Source: Prevotellaceae bacterium UBA1720
Lineage (GTDB): Bacteria > Bacteroidota > Bacteroidia > Bacteroidales > Bacteroidaceae
Reading direction: 5' to 3'
Assembly (NCBI GenBank): GCA_002317475.1
Contig: DCIS01000009.1
Span: 1-23,804, forward strand
Length of the DNA stretch: 23,804 bases
Part shown: positions 1 to 7,499 of the stretch, one piece after another
Layout: every line of letters starts with the position of its first letter
How positions within the stretch are numbered: the stretch's first letter is position 1
Program-made: the position numbers and the translations under genes
Notes under the pieces: generated by a model
The model's database searches: none
The model's input: only the letters and a program-made list of their open reading frames with translations
What the model was told of the DNA's origin: nothing

Positions 1-2117
1 CCTGCCTCTGCCCATTCGGTAGCATGCTTCAGTCGGGCACTGAAATGCACGAAATATTCTACCGAGGGATCCATCCCATCGGGTATTTCATACGTAACAG
101 TACGTACCTCCTCTGGCTGCAAAGGTTCGGTGATGGTCATTCGACTCACTTCCTCTCCCTCAGCCATCAGAGTGATATCCATGTCCAGATAGTCGGTAGT
201 GGCAAAGGACAGTTTGCTCTTCAGTTGGATTGTCCCATTGTCATTCATTTTGAAGTCAACTGGCTGGTATATCTTCTTTGTATTGTAGGTCTTGGCCGTG
301 ATGCTGAGGTCGGGCATAACCAGTCCGTTGATACAGAAGTTTCCGTCGTTAGGATTGTCTCCGAAATCTCCTCCGTAGGCCCAGTATTCCTTGCCATTGT
401 ATTTTGTCAGGATGCCCTGGTCCTTGAAGTCCCAGATAAACTCACCCGTCAGGGCAGGCTTGCTTTCATATAGATTAAAGTATTCGCGCACATTACCCAT
501 GGAGTTACCCATAGAGTGACTGTTCTCGCACACGATGTAGGGCTTGCCCTGTGAGGCCATCCATGACACAGTGCCCAATCCGGGGTACATATTACTGTTC
601 ACATCGGCATAGCCACTATTGCCTTCATAATGCACAAGGCGTGTCTTGTCCAGTGCCTTGATGCTGTCTCGCGAACTCTGGAAGTTATTACCGCCTCCCG
701 ACTCGTTACCCATGGACCACATAAAGATGCAGGGACGGTTTCTCAGCCAGCGCACCATATTGGCCGAACGCTCGCTCATGGGTTTGCGGAACACCTCCAC
801 GCTCGACAATCCTGTGTTGGCATGACACTCCACATTGGCCTCTGCCAGGACATAGATACCGTGCTTGTCGCACATCTTATAGAAGTAGGGGTCGTTGGGA
901 TAGTGTGATGTTCTGACGGCATTGATATTCAGGCGCTTCATCGTCTTGATGTCGTTCTCTATCTCCTCATCCGTCAGGGCTCGGCCGTTCACCGGACTAA
1001 TATCATGTCTGTTCACACCATGGAAGACCATTCGCTTACCGTTGATGAGCAGGGCATTGTCGCTACGTATGCTCACCTCCTTGAATCCTACACAGTCCAC
1101 ACGGACATCCTGCTCCTTTCCTGCTTCATCTATCAGAGCCAGGCGTAGGTCGTACAGGTTAGGGGTCTCTGCGCTCCACTGCTTGGGTTTCGTCACGTTG
1201 ATAGCCATCTTCATCTGACCGTTGACTGGCACGTCCATAGTCTGGCTCACCACCTCTGCCCCACCGTCCAGGATTGTGGCCTTCAGCGTGTACTTGCTCT
1301 TATCCACACCTGCCACCTTCACTTCCAGGTTGGCAGTAGCATTGACATAGTCGTTGTCGAAATCCGTACTGAAGAAGAAATCACGAATCTGTGTCTTGGG
1401 TGCCGACCATACCATGCAGTGGCGTTGGATACCCGTCAGTCGCCAGTAGTCCTGGCACTCCAGGAAACTGCCACTCGTAAAACGGTATACCTGCAAGGCT
1501 ATGGTGTTCTGCCCCGTCTTGACGTAATCGGTGATACGAAACTCACCAGGAGTGTACGAATCCTCGCTGTAACCTATGCGTTTGCCGTTGATCCACAGGT
1601 AGTATCCGTGTCCCACGCCGTTGAAGCGTACGTACACGTCTCGTCCATCCCATTCTGCGGGGATATCAAAGGTACGGCGATAGGTTCCCACAGGGTTGGT
1701 CATATCGTTCTTATAGGTAAACCATCCCGGACGGTCTGCCATCACGCTATAGGTCGAGTTGTTGTAGCTGAAGGGGTATGCCACATTACAGTAGAGGGGT
1801 TTATCCCAACTCTTGCCGTTATGCAGACCCCACATCTGCCAACTGCTGGGCACCTCGATGTTATCCCAGGCCATATCGTTGTAGTCCTCTCCGAAGACAT
1901 CTGTGGGGGCCTTGCTCGGTGTTCCCACCCACTTGAATTTCCAGGTTCCGTCCAGCGAGATGCTATACCCATCAGGCACAGGCAATGCATGGGCCAGTTC
2001 ACGGTTCACACTTGAGATGTTAGGATCATCCCACTCCTTCCCTGTCTGGGCCATCACACCTTGGATTGACATCAACACCAATCCCAATATCGCAAGTATT
2101 TGTTTCATGTCTTTCAT
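1..2117 (-). CDS. Secreted GH2 beta-galactosidase (LacZ-like), C-terminus cut by window edge
   Basis: This frame is open from ATG 2117 to the left edge, giving 705 visible residues and no stop. A type I signal peptide is evident (hydrophobic residues 6-22, VMA|Q cleavage after A23), so the enzyme should act in the periplasm or at the surface. Glycoside hydrolase family 2 landmarks appear in order: jelly-roll sugar-binding domain (about 50-230), immunoglobulin-like domain (about 240-340), then the TIM barrel with GVNRHD, RTSHYPNDP, acid/base Glu472 in WSMGNESGGG, nucleophile Glu531 in IVCENSHSMGN, and YGGDFGDNPND with CINGLVMPD. Family members of this type are about 1000 residues, so roughly 300 C-terminal residues (the LacZ small-chain domain) lie outside. 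It hydrolyses terminal beta-galactosides by a retaining mechanism; the exact substrate is not shown. ATG 2108 is an alternative in-frame start. The gene has its own promoter and follows uup on the same strand. Confidence 0.93.
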   Translation of the reverse strand, partial: MKDMKQILAILGLVLMSIQGVMAQTGKEWDDPNISSVNRELAHALPVPDGYSISLDGTWKFKWVGTPSKAPTDVFGEDYNDMAWDNIEVPSSWQMWGLHNGKSWDKPLYCNVAYPFSYNNSTYSVMADRPGWFTYKNDMTNPVGTYRRTFDIPAEWDGRDVYVRFNGVGHGYYLWINGKRIGYSEDSYTPGEFRITDYVKTGQNTIALQVYRFTSGSFLECQDYWRLTGIQRHCMVWSAPKTQIRDFFFSTDFDNDYVNATANLEVKVAGVDKSKYTLKATILDGGAEVVSQTMDVPVNGQMKMAINVTKPKQWSAETPNLYDLRLALIDEAGKEQDVRVDCVGFKEVSIRSDNALLINGKRMVFHGVNRHDISPVNGRALTDEEIENDIKTMKRLNINAVRTSHYPNDPYFYKMCDKHGIYVLAEANVECHANTGLSSVEVFRKPMSERSANMVRWLRNRPCIFMWSMGNESGGGNNFQSSRDSIKALDKTRLVHYEGNSGYADVNSNMYPGLGTVSWMASQGKPYIVCENSHSMGNSMGNVREYFNLYESKPALTGEFIWDFKDQGILTKYNGKEYWAYGGDFGDNPNDGNFCINGLVMPDLSITAKTYNTKKIYQPVDFKMNDNGTIQLKSKLSFATTDYLDMDITLMAEGEEVSRMTITEPLQPEEVRTVTYEIPDGMDPSVEYFVHFSARLKHATEWAEA

Positions 2118-2163
2118 GTTATCACGCTATTTTTCACTTACAAGCAAGCCTACTATGGTGTTG

Positions 2164-2195
2164 CAAAATTACATAAAATAATCTGAATGCCAAAA
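2164..2195 (-). promoter_or_regulatory. Bacteroidota sigma-ABfr-type promoter of the GH2 gene
   Basis: Read on the minus strand, a -33 element TTTTG (2195-2191) is followed after 19 bases by a perfect -7 element TAATTTTG (2171-2164), matching the Bacteroidota consensus TTTG-N19/21-TAnnTTTG. Transcription would start near 2157, leaving a leader of about 40 nt before the ATG at 2117. This supports separate transcription of the GH2 gene rather than read-through from uup alone. Confidence 0.75.
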
Positions 2196-2217
2196 CGAAT
2201 CCCGATTTAGGAATTCT

Positions 2218-2245
2218 TATAATTCATAATTTATAATTTATAATT
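2218..2245. repeat. Four tandem copies of the heptamer TATAATT
   Basis: Four adjacent 7-bp units TATAATT, CATAATT, TATAATT, TATAATT lie immediately after the uup stop codon (2249-2251) and before the GH2 promoter. One unit differs by a single base. The tract is entirely intergenic and has no GC stem, so it is not an intrinsic terminator by itself. Its AT content could aid melting or bending near the GH2 promoter, but that is inference. Confidence 0.8.
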
Positions 2246-2248
2246 TGA

Positions 2249-4177
2249 TTACGCTCGTTCAGCCAGTTCAAGCCAACGCATGGATTTCTCATCCAGTTCG
2301 TCGTTGAGCACGGGCAGACGCTTGCTGAGGCGTGTGATCTCATCCACACTGATCGCACCACTGCTCAGGGCTGTCTCTATCTCCGTTTTCTCCGTCTCAA
2401 GGACTTCAATTTCGGCCTCAAGTTGTTCAAATTCCTTACGCTCCTTGAAGCTGAGGTATTGCTTCTGGGCATGCTGCCGACGTGGGGCATCGGCCTGTTT
2501 CAATTCCTTTGCCTTACGTTCTGCCGCCTCTGCACTCTCCTGTCTCTCACGCTCCTCCTCGGCATCGCGATACTGGGTGTAATTGCCTGGGAAATCATCC
2601 ACCTTGCCCTCGCCACGGAAGACGAGCAGATGGTCTACAACCTTGTCCATGAAGTAGCGATCGTGACTGACAACGATGACACACCCTTGGAAAGTGCGCA
2701 GATATTCCTCGAGAACCTGAAGGGTGATAATGTCAAGATCGTTGGTTGGCTCATCCAGGACAAGGAAGTTGGGATTCTGCATCAGGACGGTGCAGAGATA
2801 GAGGCGTCGACGCTCTCCTCCTGAGAGTTTATAGACATAGGACTGCTGTTGCTGGGGAGAGAACATGAAGTGTTGCAGAAACTGCATGGCCGTGAGATGC
2901 CGGCCTCCACCCAGATCGATATATTCGGCCACACGGCGTATGACGTCAATTACCTTCATCTGCTCGTCAAACTGCATGCCGTCCTGGCTGAAATAGCCGA
3001 AACGCACCGTCTCTCCCACAACGAAACGTCCCTTGTCGGGTTCTACCTCTCCAAGTAGCATTTTCAGGAAGGTACTCTTGCCCGTACCATTTCCACCCAC
3101 GATACCCATTTTCTCGTAACGCGAGAAGTTGTAGTAGAAGTCCTCAAGGATGACGAGTTTCTCTGTGCCCTGAGCCTCAAGTCCCTGTCGGGGACGCTTG
3201 TCGAAGGCCTTGCTGACATATTGTGCCTCAAAGATCTTACTGCCGATATAGGCCGACTTGACCTCAAGGCGAACCTGCTCCTCCTTGATGTGACGCTTGG
3301 CAACCTTCTCCAACTCGTAGAAGGCGTCTTGACGGTATTTCGCCTTGTGGCCACGCGCCTGAGGCATACGGCGCATCCAGTCCAGCTCTGTGCGGTACAG
3401 ATTGGCAGCACGGGCTATCATGGCATTGGTTGCATCCATACGTTCCTGGCGTTTCTCCAGATAGTAGGCGTAATTGCCCTTGAAGGAATAGATGGTGTTG
3501 TCGTCCATCTCAAGGATCTCATTGCAAACACGATCCAGGAAATAGCGGTCGTGGGTGACCATGAGAAGGGTCATGCTGCTATGACTGAGATATGACTCCA
3601 GCCACTCGATCATGGTTAGGTCGAGGTGGTTGGTAGGTTCGTCGAGGATAAGGAAATCGGGTTGGGTGATGAGGACGTTGGCCAAGGCCACACGCTTCAG
3701 CTGTCCGCCACTCAACTGGTTCAAAGGTTGCTGGAAATCGTGGATCTGAAGCTTACCCAGGATCTGCTTGCTACGTGTCTCGTAGTCCCAAGCATTCTCA
3801 TAGTCCATACGGTCCAATATCTCTTGAAGCCCTGGATTTCCGGGTGTGGAGAGACAACTCTCGTACTCGCGGATGAGGTTGGTGGTGGAGTTACCGTGCC
3901 AGAAACAGGCTTCAATAACGGTGAGGTCCTGGGGATAGCGAGGTTCCTGAGGTAGGTAGCCTATGCGCAGGTCACGACGATAGATGACCGTACCCTCGTC
4001 GGCAGAGTCAACACCGGCCAGGATATTGAGCAGGGTACTCTTTCCCGTACCATTCTGGGCAATGAGACCTACACGCTGACCCTCAGCCACACCAAATGAG
4101 ACATTCTGGAAGAGTACACGATCACCTACTCTGCGGGTAAGATTCTCGACTTGTAAATATGGATTGACAGCTGCCAT
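2249..4177 (-). CDS. uup: ABC-F family ATPase, Uup type
   Basis: This is a soluble protein of 642 residues with two ABC ATPase cassettes and no membrane segment, the ABC-F architecture. Cassette 1 has Walker A ending G45-K46-S47, the signature LSGGQ at 155-159, and Walker B/D-loop LILDEPTNHLDL followed by THDR. Cassette 2 has a second GNGTGKST (about 360), LSGGE at 451-455, LVLDEPTNDLDI and SHDRYFMD. A charged C-terminal coiled coil (about 560-642) is the extra domain that separates Uup from other ABC-F groups; E. coli Uup is 635 residues. ABC-F proteins act on ribosomes or on nucleic-acid junctions; Uup is linked to ribosome assembly and transposon excision. ATG 4177 was chosen over the in-frame ATG at 4234 because the promoter covers the latter and homology begins at MAAVNPYLQV. 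An antibiotic-resistance ABC-F is less likely given the C-terminal coiled coil. Confidence 0.9.
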   Translation of the reverse strand: MAAVNPYLQVENLTRRVGDRVLFQNVSFGVAEGQRVGLIAQNGTGKSTLLNILAGVDSADEGTVIYRRDLRIGYLPQEPRYPQDLTVIEACFWHGNSTTNLIREYESCLSTPGNPGLQEILDRMDYENAWDYETRSKQILGKLQIHDFQQPLNQLSGGQLKRVALANVLITQPDFLILDEPTNHLDLTMIEWLESYLSHSSMTLLMVTHDRYFLDRVCNEILEMDDNTIYSFKGNYAYYLEKRQERMDATNAMIARAANLYRTELDWMRRMPQARGHKAKYRQDAFYELEKVAKRHIKEEQVRLEVKSAYIGSKIFEAQYVSKAFDKRPRQGLEAQGTEKLVILEDFYYNFSRYEKMGIVGGNGTGKSTFLKMLLGEVEPDKGRFVVGETVRFGYFSQDGMQFDEQMKVIDVIRRVAEYIDLGGGRHLTAMQFLQHFMFSPQQQQSYVYKLSGGERRRLYLCTVLMQNPNFLVLDEPTNDLDIITLQVLEEYLRTFQGCVIVVSHDRYFMDKVVDHLLVFRGEGKVDDFPGNYTQYRDAEEERERQESAEAAERKAKELKQADAPRRQHAQKQYLSFKERKEFEQLEAEIEVLETEKTEIETALSSGAISVDEITRLSKRLPVLNDELDEKSMRWLELAERA

Positions 4178-4204
4178 TTGACATGATTTGTAAAAATGAT
4201 GATA

Positions 4205-4235
4205 CAAAAGTAAGCAAAAAATTTGGAACTTCAAA
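4205..4235 (-). promoter_or_regulatory. Promoter of uup
   Basis: On the minus strand, TTTG (4235-4232) is followed after exactly 19 bases by TACTTTTG (4212-4205), a perfect match to the Bacteroidota TTTG-N19-TAnnTTTG form. The start point would be near 4198, about 20 nt before the ATG at 4177. The element overlaps the rho promoter on the other strand. Confidence 0.78.
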
Positions 4236-4252
4236 AAAAAGCACTAACTTTG
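4222..4252 (+). promoter_or_regulatory. Promoter of rho, interlocked with the uup promoter
   Basis: On the plus strand, TTTG (4222-4225) is followed after exactly 19 bases by TAACTTTG (4245-4252), a perfect Bacteroidota promoter. Transcription would start near 4259. Its -33 box lies between the -33 and -7 boxes of the minus-strand uup promoter, so the two promoters share about 14 bp and cannot both be occupied by polymerase at once. Confidence 0.78.
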
Positions 4253-4258
4253 CATTAC

Positions 4259-4451
4259 AAATGATTGGGAGATGAGAAAACACTCCCTTTCAACAGAATA
4301 ACAATTTATCCCTTCCATTTTTCGATTTCTAGTATTTGGCTATGCCCAAACAGTGTCTGGATGTTTAAATCTAAAGGCACCATAGGCAAACAACGAATAT
4401 GGACAATACCCCCAAATAAGGATTTGACACAAGAAAACATAAGTTTGTGAT
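4259..4451 (+). promoter_or_regulatory. Long 5' leader of rho
   Basis: About 190 nt separate the inferred rho start point from the rho ATG, far longer than the 20-40 nt leaders inferred for the other genes here. The first part holds GGGAG (4267-4271) able to pair with CTCCC (4283-4287); this hairpin would contain the start of a 9-codon reading frame (ATG 4272 to TAA 4301). Further on, pairing of AAACA with TGTTT (about 4350-4375), flanked by CTATG and CATAG, could form a second structure. Rho genes in other bacteria are autogenously controlled by attenuation in their leaders, so this region is a reasonable candidate for feedback control. I do not recognise a named riboswitch. Confidence 0.5.
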
Positions 4452-6425
4452 ATGTATACAAAAAGTGAACTGGAGACATTGACGCTCGAACAGCTGAACA
4501 TGATGGCAGAAGGTCTGGGCCTGAAGGGCAGTGATGACAAGCTGAGCGTAATCTATGATATAATAAATAAGGAGGCCGAAATGGAATCCAAGAACAGTGA
4601 GGTCAAGGCGAAGAGAACACGCATCTCGCGAACCACCAAGACAAGCAAGGTCTACACGGCTAATCAGACTGGCGAGGGCGAGAACCTCGAGACAGACAAA
4701 GAGCGCAAGAAGGCTCAGAAGGAGGCTGAGAAGGCCAGCAACCCCTTTGCCACAAAGACCAAGCGCAGGACCACCAAAGCCGCTGCAAAGGAGCAAGCCG
4801 TAGAGCAACCTGTCGAGGCTGAACCTGTCGAGGTTGCAGCAGAGGAACCCCAACCCGTTGCTGAGGTGAAAGTTCCCAAGAAGCGTGGACGTAAGTCAAA
4901 AGCCGAACTGGAGGCTGCACGCTTGGCAGAGGAAGCGCTGAAGGCAAACGAAAACGGAAACGTGGGCGTGGATGAAAACGTAAACGAAAACGGAAACCAG
5001 GACGCTGTGACTTTGCCACAAAGTGAGCAGATCCAAGACGAAAACGGTAACGTAAACGTTAACGTAAACGAAAACGAAAACGGAAACGAAAGCGTTAGCG
5101 AGGAGATCATTAGCGAGGAAAGTATCAAGGAGTTCTTCCAGCGCGACGAACCTGATTTCATCATCATGAAGGATATCCCACACATCCAGTTTGATGATGT
5201 GGATTACGACTATGAGGAGACACCATACGAGGAAGAGGCTTCCAACTCTCAGTCACAGCAGCAAGCCACTGCCCCTGTGCAGGAGAAGAAGATGGAGCGT
5301 TATGACTTCGACAACGTCATCATGGCCGAAGGTGTGCTGGAGGTGATGAACGAAGGCAATGGTTTCCTGCGTTCAAGCGACTACAACTATCTGACCTCTC
5401 CCGATGATGTGTTCGTCAGTCCTCAGTTGATCAAACAATACGGACTGAAGACTGGTGACGTGCTGGAAGGACCCATTCGTCCTGCACGCGAGGGCGAGAA
5501 GTATTTCCCCTTGGCACGCATCAACAAGATCAATGGTTGCGACCCCTCCGTGGTTAGGGATCGCAGTCCGTTCGAGAGTCTCACTCCCCTCTTCCCCGAT
5601 GAGAAGTTCAGACTTTGCAAGGGAAACAGAGACAACATGAGTGCTCGTATCGTAGACCTCTTTGCTCCTATCGGAAAGGGACAGCGTGCCTTGATCGTGG
5701 CACAACCCAAGACCGGTAAGACCATCCTGATGAAGGATATTGCCAATGCCATTGCTGCCAACCATCCCGAGGCATATCTGATGATGTTGCTCATCGACGA
5801 GCGTCCCGAGGAGGTGACGGATATGGCACGTACGGTGAATGCCGAGGTCATTGCCTCTACCTTCGACGAGCCCGCCGAGCGTCATGTGAAGATTGCAGGT
5901 ATCGTGCTCGAGAAGGCAAAGCGAATGGTGGAATGCGGACATGATGTGGTCATCTTCCTGGACAGCATCACACGTCTGGCTCGTGCTTATAACACCGTAT
6001 CACCTGCCAGCGGTAAGGTGCTGACCGGTGGTGTGGATGCCAACGCCCTTCATAAGCCCAAGAGATTCTTTGGTGCTGCCCGAAATATCGAGAACGGTGG
6101 TAGTCTCACCATCATCGCAACAGCCCTGATTGACACAGGTTCAAAGATGGACGAGGTGATCTTCGAGGAATTCAAGGGAACAGGTAACATGGAGTTGCAG
6201 CTGGACCGCTCACTGGCCAACAAGCGTATCTTCCCTGCAGTCAATATCGTTGCAAGTTCTACTCGTCGCGACGACTTGCTGCATGACAAGCTCACCCTCG
6301 ACCGTATGTGGATCCTGCGTAAGTTCCTGGCAGACATGAATCCCATCGAGGCCATGTCTGAGGTCAAGAGTCGTATGGAATCAACGATCAACAACGAGGA
6401 GTTCCTGATGAGCATGAACTCATAA
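4452..6425 (+). CDS. rho: Transcription termination factor Rho with long Asn-rich disordered insert
   Basis: Rho is a hexameric RNA-dependent ATPase/helicase that ends transcription at Rho-dependent sites. The 657-residue protein has the N-terminal SAP-like Rho_N fold (about 1-48), a charged disordered insert (about 49-280), the cold-shock-type RNA-binding domain (about 281-361, with GFLRSSDYNYL and DDVFVSP), and the RecA-type motor. Walker A is PKTGKT at 419-424 (K423). Walker B ends FLDSITR with D504. The Q-loop segment SGKVLTGGVDANALHKPKRF and the TGSKMDEVIFEEFKGTGNME region are intact. E. coli Rho is 419 residues; the extra length is the insert, which is characteristic of Bacteroidota. 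In B. thetaiotaomicron such an insert has been reported to drive phase separation. Here it holds a bipartite KKRGRKSK-type basic patch and two Asn-rich blocks encoded by hexamer repeats. The gene has its own promoter and terminator, so it is probably monocistronic. Confidence 0.97.
   Translation: MYTKSELETLTLEQLNMMAEGLGLKGSDDKLSVIYDIINKEAEMESKNSEVKAKRTRISRTTKTSKVYTANQTGEGENLETDKERKKAQKEAEKASNPFATKTKRRTTKAAAKEQAVEQPVEAEPVEVAAEEPQPVAEVKVPKKRGRKSKAELEAARLAEEALKANENGNVGVDENVNENGNQDAVTLPQSEQIQDENGNVNVNVNENENGNESVSEEIISEESIKEFFQRDEPDFIIMKDIPHIQFDDVDYDYEETPYEEEASNSQSQQQATAPVQEKKMERYDFDNVIMAEGVLEVMNEGNGFLRSSDYNYLTSPDDVFVSPQLIKQYGLKTGDVLEGPIRPAREGEKYFPLARINKINGCDPSVVRDRSPFESLTPLFPDEKFRLCKGNRDNMSARIVDLFAPIGKGQRALIVAQPKTGKTILMKDIANAIAANHPEAYLMMLLIDERPEEVTDMARTVNAEVIASTFDEPAERHVKIAGIVLEKAKRMVECGHDVVIFLDSITRLARAYNTVSPASGKVLTGGVDANALHKPKRFFGAARNIENGGSLTIIATALIDTGSKMDEVIFEEFKGTGNMELQLDRSLANKRIFPAVNIVASSTRRDDLLHDKLTLDRMWILRKFLADMNPIEAMSEVKSRMESTINNEEFLMSMNS
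4947..5000 (+). repeat. Hexamer AACGNN tandem tract 1 inside rho
   Basis: AACG (or a one- or two-base variant) recurs every 6 bp for nine units from 4947, encoding alternating Asn-X from residue 166 to about 183 (X is Glu, Gly or Val). Two middle units are degenerate (GGCG, GATG). The repetition is stronger in DNA than the amino-acid sequence requires, because Asn is nearly always AAC and the next codon nearly always starts with G. This suggests expansion by slippage. Length changes of one unit keep the reading frame. Confidence 0.8.
5043..5102 (+). repeat. Hexamer AACGNN tandem tract 2 inside rho
   Basis: Eight consecutive AACGNN units start at 5043, followed by two AGCGNN variants, encoding Asn-X dipeptides (NV, NE, NG) and then SV, SE from residue 198 to about 217. 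The tract is in the same codon phase as tract 1, from which it is separated by about 42 bp of unrepeated sequence. It lies wholly in the disordered insert, away from the RNA-binding and motor domains. Confidence 0.85.
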
Positions 6426-6452
6426 GAAGGCAAAGCACCTCCCCCACTATAT

Positions 6453-6491
6453 AATGACACCCTTGCCGAGTTACGCAGGGGTGTCATTTTT
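6453..6491 (+). terminator. Intrinsic terminator of rho
   Basis: Starting 28 bp after the rho stop, AATGACACCCTTGC pairs with GCAGGGGTGTCATT to give a 14-bp stem (one G-U pair) with an 8-nt loop, followed directly by a short T run (6487-6491). On the minus strand there is no T tract, so it should act only on rho transcripts. A strong intrinsic terminator ending the gene for Rho itself is notable. Confidence 0.88.
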
Positions 6492-6534
6492 ATATCTAAT
6501 TCTTTTTTCGCAAGTGAACACATACCCACAGAAA

Positions 6535-6548
6535 AGGTCATATGACCT
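6535..6548. other. 14-bp perfect palindrome AGGTCATATGACCT
   Basis: A perfect inverted repeat without spacer sits between the rho terminator and the end of the converging J-domain gene. It could be a protein-binding site, but no promoter is next to it. The rest of the 6492-6662 gap shows no convincing gene, promoter or terminator. Confidence 0.5.
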
Positions 6549-6662
6549 AAAATGAAATGGAGCTCTTCTTCACCTTCTTGCAGTCGGCATTTGCACTACC
6601 GGACGAAACCTTGTTGGCTGGTAACCCCTAAAATTTGTTGACTATGATTAGAATCTAAGTGG

Positions 6663-7427
6663 TCACCTCATATTGCGTGCCTTATAGATGCGTTCCTTTG
6701 CCTCACCAATCTCCTGGAATTTCTTCTCAGCAGCCTTACGAATATCATCACCCAAGGAAGCCACTCGGTCGGGATGGTGCTGCAGGGCCATCTTCTTGTA
6801 GGCCTTGCGAACCTCTTCGTCTGTGGCATCAGCACTGACTCCCAGCACCTTATAGGCATCTTCGAGACTGGAGCTGCCCAGACCCATCATCTGTTCTGCC
6901 GTTCCTGCATCCAGTCCCATGGCAATACAGACGGCCTTGAGGGCTTCGCGTTCTTCGGGAGCAATATGACCATCTGCCTTGGCTATCTCGCACAGGAAGG
7001 CAATCAGTTGCAGGCGTTGCTCTGCGGGCATGACGCTGCCTATCTGCCTACATACGTCCTGCATCTGGATGTTCCATTGTTTTTCACCCATCTGCTTCTT
7101 CTGCTCAAAGAGTTTCAGCAGGATGCTTTCACCCTCCGTTTCTGCCTGTTCCGAGAAGTTCGTACGCAGAAAGCGTCTCACGTATTCCATCTCCGAGTGC
7201 ATGATCTTCCCATCTGCATGAATGATATGGGCAGAAAGTACCATCAACGAGAAGAGAAATCCGTTACGCTCTCCTTCAACCTGTTGCTGTGGTGTGTAAA
7301 GATGCTGTTCAGTAGACATCTCGAAAAGTCCGTCTAACAGACTACCCAGCACAAATCCTGCCAATGCTCCCACTGGACCTCCACTGAGGAGACCGAGGAA
7401 GCCACCTATCCATTTGCCTATTGCCAT
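6663..7427 (-). CDS. TerB/J-domain co-chaperone, DjlA type
   Basis: The 254-residue protein begins with a Gly-rich hydrophobic segment (about 5-35, GGFLGLLSGGPVGALAG) suited to a membrane anchor with a glycine zipper. A TerB-like helical domain follows (about 48-180, including HIIHADGKIMHSEMEYVRRF and KADGHIAPEEREAL, each resembling the acidic TerB metal-site repeats). The C-terminus is a J domain (about 190-254) with the HPD motif at 218-220 that stimulates DnaK ATPase. This order matches E. coli DjlA (271 residues). Such proteins recruit DnaK to the membrane; the client here is unknown. It has its own promoter, converges on rho, and is divergent from the surface-protein operon. The start ATG 7427 is fixed by the membrane segment that follows at once. 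Confidence 0.88.
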   Translation of the reverse strand: MAIGKWIGGFLGLLSGGPVGALAGFVLGSLLDGLFEMSTEQHLYTPQQQVEGERNGFLFSLMVLSAHIIHADGKIMHSEMEYVRRFLRTNFSEQAETEGESILLKLFEQKKQMGEKQWNIQMQDVCRQIGSVMPAEQRLQLIAFLCEIAKADGHIAPEEREALKAVCIAMGLDAGTAEQMMGLGSSSLEDAYKVLGVSADATDEEVRKAYKKMALQHHPDRVASLGDDIRKAAEKKFQEIGEAKERIYKARNMR

Positions 7428-7453
7428 TGTTGTCTAATTCATTGTTTGCGTTG

Positions 7454-7485
7454 CAAAAATAGTGAAAGCTTTGCAGGCAGGCAAA
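7454..7485 (-). promoter_or_regulatory. Promoter of the TerB/J-domain gene
   Basis: On the minus strand, TTTG (7485-7482) is followed after 20 bases by TATTTTTG (7461-7454), matching the Bacteroidota consensus. The start point would be near 7447, giving a leader of about 20 nt before ATG 7427. Confidence 0.72.
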
Positions 7486-7499
7486 CATTTTTCAAAGAA

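Noticed and set aside
24..2015. Plus-strand frames across the left 2 kb
   Set aside because: They are antisense to the GH2 gene, whose continuous frame carries all family motifs.
4178..4234. 19-codon N-terminal extension of Uup from the in-frame ATG at 4234
   Set aside because: The perfect promoter at 4205-4235 covers it and the start point would lie downstream of that ATG; ABC-F similarity begins at ATG 4177.
4265..4450. 61-codon frame in the rho leader ending one base before the rho ATG
   Set aside because: It starts with TTG, has no recognisable domain or signal, and an unusual amino-acid mix (many Ile, Pro, Trp). Treated as leader sequence, though translational coupling cannot be excluded.
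4371..5185. Long minus-strand frames opposite the Rho disordered insert
   Set aside because: They mirror the repetitive, biased codons of rho; their products are low-complexity and show no family motif.
6547..6635. Minus-strand open stretch ending CKKVKKSSISF and a stop, in the gap after the J-domain gene
   Set aside because: It looks protein-like but has no start codon after the preceding in-frame TAG, and only about 26 codons. It could be a remnant of a lost gene; evidence is too thin to call.
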